From: Acanthosepion pharaonis
Lineage: Eukaryota > Mollusca > Cephalopoda > Sepiida > Sepiidae
Direction of reading: 5' to 3'
DNA: 64,000 nt
Assembly (NCBI GenBank): GCA_903632075.3
Contig: CAHIKZ030000960.1
Coordinates: 93,501-157,500, forward strand
The notes below the pieces were generated by a model. That model was not told the DNA's origin and did not search any database. It worked only from the letters and a program-made list of their open reading frames with translations. Both the position numbers and the translations under genes were made by a program. Below are positions 58,060 to 64,000 of this stretch, in pieces (position 1 is the first letter of the stretch; every line of letters starts with the position of its first letter).

Positions 58060-58860
58060 ATAATAATAATAATAAAATAATGATGTTAAGGATAATGATG
58101 ATGATAAGGATAATAATGATGATGATAAGGATAATAATGATAATAATGATGATAAAGATAATAATAATGATGATGATAAAGATAATAATGATGATGATGA
58201 TAAAAGATAATAATGATGATAAAATAATAATGATGATGATAAAGATAATAATGATGATGATAAAGATAATAATGATGATGATAAAGATAATAATGATGAT
58301 GATGATAATAATAATGATAAGGATAATAATAATAATAATAATGATGATAAGGATAATAATAATAATAATGATGATAAGGATAATAATAAATAATGATGAT
58401 AAGGATAATAATAATAATAATGATGATAAGGGATAATAATGATGATAAGGATAATAATAATGATGATAAGGATAATAATAATAATGATAAGGATAATAAT
58501 AATAATGATGATGATAAGGATAATAATGATGATGATAGGATAATAATAATAATGATGATGATAAGGATAATAATATAAATGATGATGATAAGGATAATAT
58601 AAATGATGATGATAAGGATAATAATATAAATGAATGATGATAAGGATAATAATAATAATGACGATAATGATAATAATAATGATAAGGATAATAATGATGA
58701 TAAGGATAATAATGATGATAAGGATAATAATGATGAGGATAATAATAATAATGATGAAAGGATAATAATAATAATGATGATAAGGATAATAATAATAATG
58801 AAAGGATAATAATAATAATAATAATGATAAGGATAATAATAATGATGGTAAGGATAGATA
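58060..58860. repeat. GATGATAAGGATAATAAT-type microsatellite (0.8 kb)
   Basis: Mixed GAT/AAT/AAGGAT repeats, purine-rich on the plus strand, starting exactly at the end of the 5' LTR. The 336-codon minus frame here is all Ile/Tyr/Leu/Ser from the repeat and is not a gene. Confidence 0.95.
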
Positions 58861-60369
58861 GATGCTATTCAACCTAACATCCTGATCTTGGTTGTTACAC
58901 ATATAAAAATAACAAGGATGAACATACTTTGACCTGATTAGTATAGCATTTAATGGAAGTGGTTTATTTGGTTTTATTCTGATGGAGATTTTCAGCCAAA
59001 AGATGATGCATAGAGTTTCATTTTTTTTAATGAAATTTGATATAAAGCTAAACAACAAATCTAAGTGAAAAGAAAATGCAAGATAGAAATATAGAAGAAA
59101 AAAATAATAAATGAAAATAATATATGATACCAGAAATAATATTTATAATGATACAAAGGCTATTTTAACTTTAATAGAAAAAAATTATTTTAAAAGCTAA
59201 TAAAAAGATTAAAAGAAAAATAGACTGTCTTCAGTTGCTCTTCTGAACCCAGACAAGATAGTGACATCTATGCAAACCTTTTAACAGAACCATAACACTC
59301 ATTAAAACATGTAAATATTTAAGAAAAGGTTAAGAGTTACTTCCCATTTTAATATTTCCTTTCTTCCTGTGGAAAAGGAAATTACACTTTAACAAAATCA
59401 TGATATTACCCTAGAAAGTGACTAGAAGAGGGACAACTGAACAATTTCTGGAAGCTAATGACAGATGTTTTGCATTATTTTAGTAAAAATATCAAACAAT
59501 GCTTGGTAAGAGAAAAAAGATAGCAAAATAATGCTATAAAATAATTAAATGCAAACTACAAAGCAGATGTACATGGGAGTTATAGGACCCATGTGCATCT
59601 TAGTCAGCAATGAACCAACAATATAACACTTTGTTAGCTGATGAATAAAATAAACATTCATAAGCATATAACATATCAGAATATATTATGCTATTAAATT
59701 TTTTTTTTCAATTAATTTGGTATTAACCATCCAATGTTGGTAACAATTTCAAGATATATTCATATGAACAATATTTCATACTTCTATCCTTGATGCCACC
59801 TCCTGCATTGATAATATGGCATACATCTGGAAGTCAAACATTGCTTAGAAATCTATAAAGGGTATGATCAATAGAACAACTTTTATCATGGTTTTGCTGC
59901 TTAATGCATAGGACAAGAAAGTAATGACACTGTCAGATTTTATGATGAATGAGAAATTTTTTTTTTTTTTTTTTTTTTATTTCATTCATCCTATATAGCA
60001 GTGAATACTTGACAGTCCTCCTCACAGATGAGGAAGAGACTTGAGGCAACAAAAACGCAGTTCTACAGAAGTGATATTGGGAAAGTTTTCAGGACATATC
60101 AGTTTACATTCATCCATATTAAAAATACTGATAATTTGTTGTGGTGGGGACGTTAGGTTTAATTATATAAACAAATTGCAACATACATTTTTATTATTAA
60201 ATAAATCCAAAATGTATAGATATATAAATTTTGATTAGCACAATATCCTCTAATATAGGCTCTGTTACATTCTATATTCTTCATATTTTGAATCACAAAT
60301 TTTGTTAATTTTTCTACTGTTTAACATTATGTGCAGATTTTGTGTCCCAGAAATCTATACTTGAATATT
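58861..60369. other. AT-rich, no gene recognised
   Basis: Only short frames were seen, plus a poly-T run at 59958-59979. A Tc1/mariner-type element end might lie in the right part but no inverted repeats were found. Confidence 0.4.
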
Positions 60370-60730
60370 GTCTTTCTATTCTGCTATACATCCCTTGATT
60401 ATCAATGACATGTTTTCTACTGAATTAATATCTGGGGAGACTAGGCTACACTTAATTTTTTTTTTTTTTTTTTGGTAAAATCGGCAACAGTCAACTTTGT
60501 AGAATGTGAAGGAGAATTGTCTTGTATGAACATATTCAAGTTTACAGCTTCTCAGTTTGGACATGTGCCACTCAGAAAATGTTTTGTCTAAAAACTTAAA
60601 TAATTTTCTGTATTTATCTTTTATAATTTTGCAGCCTATAATACTAGTCTAAATCATTACTCCACCTACAACCCTGTTTTTTTTCTAAGTTGTATTGATT
60701 AACTATTATCATCAGGTTCAACCAATATAG
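60370..60730 (-). pseudogene. Tc1/mariner transposase C-terminal fragment
   Basis: The minus strand, across three frames, carries VVGGVMI (GGGSVMVW-type block), then MFIQDNSPSHS (second catalytic Asp block, QDNxPxH), then a poly-K slip at the 18-T run, and SPDINSVENMSLIIKG (the SPDLNPIEN block with the third catalytic residue region). Order and spacing fit the DDE transposase of Tc1/mariner elements. The N-terminal helix-turn-helix half was not recognised in 60730-61130. Inactive. Confidence 0.65.
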
Positions 60731-61194
60731 TTCTATATAATCATGAAGAATTACAATCAGTTTTCACATATTTCTTCACTGAACTTACATGCAATGTTTA
60801 CTCAAAGATGGTAGTTTGGAAAAAGTAGCCGATGTTCTTAACATTCTGCATCTTTTATCTGTTTACATTCACAACACCAGCTGCTTCAAATATTTTCTCA
60901 CTTAATTTTTCTGAAATTTTTCTGTCATTTTAATGCAAGTTTTTTTGTTATTATCTTGTTAATGTTTACAATTTCTTTCTTGATTGTTTCTCATCACACA
61001 ATAACTTTACAATATGTGGGTTTTTTTCCTGAGGTTATATCTTTCTTACACTCCATAGCAATATGAATATTTGTAATTAAATAATAAATATCAGCAATGA
61101 TATTAATATTATAAACAACCCTATAATGTTTTATTAAATCACATAACCAAAGAATTTGTGAATTTGTCTAATAAAAATATAAGCTGAAATTCTC

Positions 61195-61795
61195 ATTCCC
61201 TCTTCTCTCTCTCTCTCAATTCCCTCTTTCTCTCTCTCTTCCAATTCCCTCTTCTCTCTCTCTCTCCAATTCCCTCTTCCTCTTTCTCTCTCTCTTCTCC
61301 AATTCCCTCTCTCTCTCTCTTCCCAATTCCCTCTTCTCTCTCTCTCCCAATTCCCTCTTCTCTCTCTCTCTCCAATTCCCTCTTCTCTCTCTCTCTCTCT
61401 CCAATTTCCTCTTCTCTCTCTCTCAATTCCCTCTTCTCTCTCTCTCTCTCCAATTCTCTCTCTCTCTCTCAATTCCCTCTTCTCTCTCTCTCAATTCCCT
61501 TCTCTCTCTCCAATTCCCTCTTCTCTCTCTCTCTCTCTCTCAATTCCCTCTTCTCTCTCACCTCTTTCTCTTTCTTTCTCCTATTCTCTCACCTCTTCTC
61601 TCTCTCTTTCTTTCTCCTATTCTCTCACCTCTTCTCTCTCTCTTTCTTTCTCCTATTCTCTCACCTCTTCTCTCTCTCTTTCTTTCTCCTATTCTCTCAC
61701 CTCTTCTCTCTCTCTTTCTTTCTCCTATTCTCTCACCTCTTCTTTCTCTCTTTCTTTCTCCTATTCTCTCACCTCTTCTCTTTCTTTTTCTTCAT
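61195..61795. repeat. Polypyrimidine minisatellites
   Basis: First come CAATTCCCTCTTCTCTCTCT-type units of 25-35 bp (61195-61560), then six regular 39-bp units of CTCTTTCTTTCTCCTATTCT with CTCACCTCTTCT (61560-61795). Both strands give spurious Arg/Glu or Ser/Leu frames. Confidence 0.95.
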
Positions 61796-62159
61796 CCTCC
61801 TACTTCCTTTTCCTCTCCCCAAAGAAACACTAATGTGGTTCCCATCAATACATAATGACTCTCAAAAGTCGGGAGGACATTTCAGAACTGATGTCAGTCA
61901 CCTGTGAAGGTCATTCCTTGTCGGAAAAGGGTTAAGAGCAATGATTTTAAAAAGAAAAGAAAAAAAAAAGTTTTTTCATATTTACACCCACACCCCATCT
62001 TTTGATATGAGTGGGAAGCGTGAATGTGAAGAGAGTTGAGGCAGGGAAGGTTTTAATTTTCTGGTTACACTCACATGAACTCCCCCCCCATCCTCTTATG
62101 CCACAATGTTCACCAAAGATTAATGAAGGTACAATTTTTAAAGAAATGGTTCATTATTT
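61796..62159. other. Unique-looking spacer, nothing recognised
   Basis: A mixed-composition stretch between two polypyrimidine arrays. No frame above 60 codons and no motif. Confidence 0.4.
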
Positions 62160-62279
62160 TTGACATGCTTTCATCGTCTCATCCTCTTTCGTGTTTGTTT
62201 CTCTGTTGTAACCACACCCTCGTTTCCTCATAATTGCCTTCTGAGTTCTCATACTTCACATGTCTCTTTTATTTTTTCT

Positions 62280-63365
62280 GACCCCCCCTCCCCCACAAGT
62301 CTCCCCTTCTCTTCTCTTTTTTTCCTCAATTATCTCTCCTTCTCGACTGGGCTACCTCTCTTCTTTTCCTCTTTTCACACCTCTTTCTCATTCTACCTCC
62401 CTTTGGCACACATCTCCATCCTTGGTACACATCTCGCAGCCTATCTCTCTCTTCATCCTTACACGATTCTCTCTCTCTTCATCCTTACACGATTCTCTCT
62501 CTCTTCATCCTTACACGATTCTCTCTCTCTCTTCATCCTTACACGATTCTCTCTCTCTCTTCATCCTTACACGATTCTCTCTCTCTCTTCATCCTTACAC
62601 GATTCTCTCTCTCTCTTCATCCTTACACGATTCTCTCTCTCTCTTCATCCTTACACGATTCTCTCTCTCTCTTCATCCTTACACGATTCTCTCTCTCTCT
62701 TCATCCTTATACATCTGTCTCTCTCTCTCTCTCTTTATCCTAAAACAATTTTCTCTCTTCATCCTTACACACATCTCTTTCTCTTCATCCTTACACACAT
62801 CTCTTTCTCTTCATCCTTACACACATCTCTTTCTCTCCATCCTTACACACATCTCTCTCTCTCCATCCTTACACACATCTCTCTCTCTCTCTCCATCCTT
62901 ACACACATCTCTCTCTCTCTATCCATCCTTGCACACGTCTCTCTCTCTTTCTCCATCCTTGCACACATCTCTCTCTCTTTCTCCATCCTTGCACACATCT
63001 CTCTCTCTCTTTCTCCATCCTTGCACACATCTCTCTCTCTCTTTCTCCATCCTTGCACACATCTCTCTCTCTCTTTCTCCATCCTTGCACACATTTCTCT
63101 CTCTCTCTTTCTCCATCTTTGCACACATTTCTCTCTCTCTCTTTCTCCATCTTTGCACACATCTCTTTCTCCATCTTTGCACATCTCTCTCTCTCTTTCT
63201 CCATCCTTGCACATCTCTCTCTCTATCCTTACACATCTCTCTCTCTTTCTCTATCCTTACACATATCTCTCTCTCTCTTTCTCCATCTTTGCACATCTCT
63301 CTCTCTCTATCCTTACAAATCTCTCTCTCTCTCTCTTTCTTTGTCCTTAGCATACATCTCTCTCC
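62280..63365. repeat. Polypyrimidine minisatellite array (~30-33 bp units)
   Basis: A pyrimidine-rich lead-in is followed by about ten units CTTCATCCTTACACGATTCT plus a CT run (62445-62710), then a drifting series TCCTTACACACATCTCT and CCATCCTTGCACACATCTCT plus CT runs to about 63350. The 384-396 codon plus frames and 100-150 codon minus frames are translations of this repeat. Confidence 0.95.
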
Positions 63366-63389
63366 ATACAAAAATTCAGCATTAAATAA

Positions 63390-63865
63390 CCCAACAAGGG
63401 TTGATATTTTGTAAAATCAACCAACCAACCAACCAACAACTGGCATGAGGTAATGGTTAACTAGGCTAGACTGGTTGACCATTACAACTGGGCAGCAACT
63501 TTGATTCTCACCAGGTGCCCCATACAAAAATTCACCATTAAACAACTCAACAAGGATTCACATGGCATAAAAAACAACCAACCAACACTTGGCATGGGAT
63601 AATGGTTAATGAAACAAGTCTGATTGACCATTACTACTGAGTAATGAGTTTGATTCTCACCAGGTGCCCCATACAAAAACTCAAAAAGGGTTGACGTTAT
63701 AAAATCAACCAACCAACTGTTACCATAGGGTAATATTTAGCAAATCTAGTCTGGTTGATTATTACTATTGAGTTTGATTCTCACTGGGTGTTCTGTACAA
63801 GAAAAAATCAATTTTAAATACCTCAACAAGTGGTGAAATATCATAAAATCAAATGACCAACCAAC
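63390..63865. repeat. ~140-bp tandem repeat, 3-4 units, SINE-like
   Basis: Units carry CAACCAACCAACC, GGCATGAGGTAATGGTTAAC, TCTGATTGACCATTAC, GAGTTTGATTCTCACCAGG and TGCCCCATACAAAAA. The AATGGTTAAC and TTTGATTCTCACC words sit about where the A and B boxes of a tRNA-derived SINE head would be, but the match is loose. The last unit is the most diverged. Confidence 0.55.
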
Positions 63866-63882
63866 ATATATACACAAAGGAT

Positions 63883-63995
63883 ATAGGAATCAACACTGAA
63901 TGGTGACTGTCAGTTTTATGCCTTGTTGCCTGACCAAGCCTGAACATTGCAACAAGGCATAAAACTGACAGTCCCCATTCAGTGTTTATTCCTAT
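63883..63995. repeat. Near-perfect hairpin (47-bp arms, 19-nt loop)
   Basis: The arm 63883-63929 is the reverse complement of 63949-63995 with two mismatches: one in AATCAACAC/AATAAACAC and one in GGTGAC/GGGGAC. The loop is CTGACCAAGCCTGAACATT. Such a structure fits a foldback MITE or a snapback repeat, and could fold as a pre-miRNA-like RNA if transcribed. The window ends five bases later, so flanking duplications cannot be checked. Confidence 0.85.
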
Positions 63996-64000
63996 CTCCA

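Noticed and set aside
58048..59058. 336-codon minus-strand ORF rich in Ile, Tyr, Leu and Ser
   Set aside because: It is the translation of a trinucleotide-type microsatellite (GAT/AAT/AAGGAT) and has no complex sequence or domain.
61134..61472. Arg/Glu-rich minus-strand ORFs of 62-112 codons
   Set aside because: Translation of a GA-rich (CT on plus) minisatellite.
62160..63414. 384-396 codon plus-strand ORFs and 100-150 codon minus ORFs
   Set aside because: They lie almost wholly within CT-rich minisatellites of about 30 bp; all frames are open because the repeat lacks stop codons.

Overview
The window reads as AT-rich eukaryotic (metazoan) DNA and most resembles a mollusc, plausibly a cephalopod. 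It is intron-rich, full of microsatellites and minisatellites, and carries Penelope-like, non-LTR, Ty3/Gypsy and Tc1/mariner remnants plus 5S-rRNA-derived sequence of metazoan type. There is no bacterial gene organisation. The cephalopod assignment is an inference from overall character, not from a diagnostic gene.

The one host gene recognised is a legumain (asparaginyl endopeptidase, peptidase family C13) on the + strand. Its exons are small and spread over at least 19.6 kb: exon 1 at 19658-19810, exon 2 at 23102-23201, exon 3 at 28117-28196, exon 4 at 29231-29316, exon 5 (catalytic His) at 30257-30330, exon 6 at 34178-34240, exon 7 (catalytic Cys) at 35803-35869, exon 8 in up to five copies at 37892-39040, and exon 9 at 39158-39276. 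A 12.4 kb array of an 87-bp minisatellite then follows, and a possible further exon lies at about 52067. Exons 1, 2 and 8 are locally multiplied. Exons 2, 3 and 9 have frame lesions, exon 3 lacks an AG acceptor, and exons 5 and 6 do not join in phase. The gene is therefore either decaying or sits in an error-prone assembly; the sequence alone cannot decide.

Layout. 0-4 kb: two direct copies of a segment carrying minus-strand legumain exon 1 paralogues, with 5S-derived tandem repeats between them. 4.6-6.9 kb: a GC-richer tandem repeat of about 220 bp, interrupted by a 311-bp MITE. 7-9.6 kb: a short 83-bp repeat, another copy of the legumain 5' flank, and a Penelope-like remnant. 10.7-12.5 kb and 13.4-17.1 kb: two AT-rich minisatellite arrays of about 90 and 95 bp. 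17.7-25 kb: an inverted counterpart of the 1-3 kb segment (5S-like repeats, 62-bp minisatellite, 5' flank, TATA box, exon 1), followed by further tandem partial copies. 25.2-39.3 kb: legumain exons 3-9 with LINE, Penelope and 5S fragments in the introns. 39.6-52 kb: the 87-bp array. 52.75-58.06 kb: a minus-strand Ty3/Gypsy element with both LTRs. 58.06-58.86 kb: a purine-rich microsatellite. 60.4-60.7 kb: a Tc1/mariner transposase fragment. 61.2-63.4 kb: polypyrimidine minisatellites. 63.4-64 kb: a tandem repeat of about 140 bp and a near-perfect 47-bp-arm hairpin.

The most notable features are the repeated association of 5S-rRNA-derived tandem units with copies of the legumain promoter and first exon on both strands, the intragenic tandem multiplication of exon 8, and the same 87-bp CCAAT-bearing minisatellite occurring in two introns of one gene. 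The long low-complexity and in-array ORFs are not treated as proteins.
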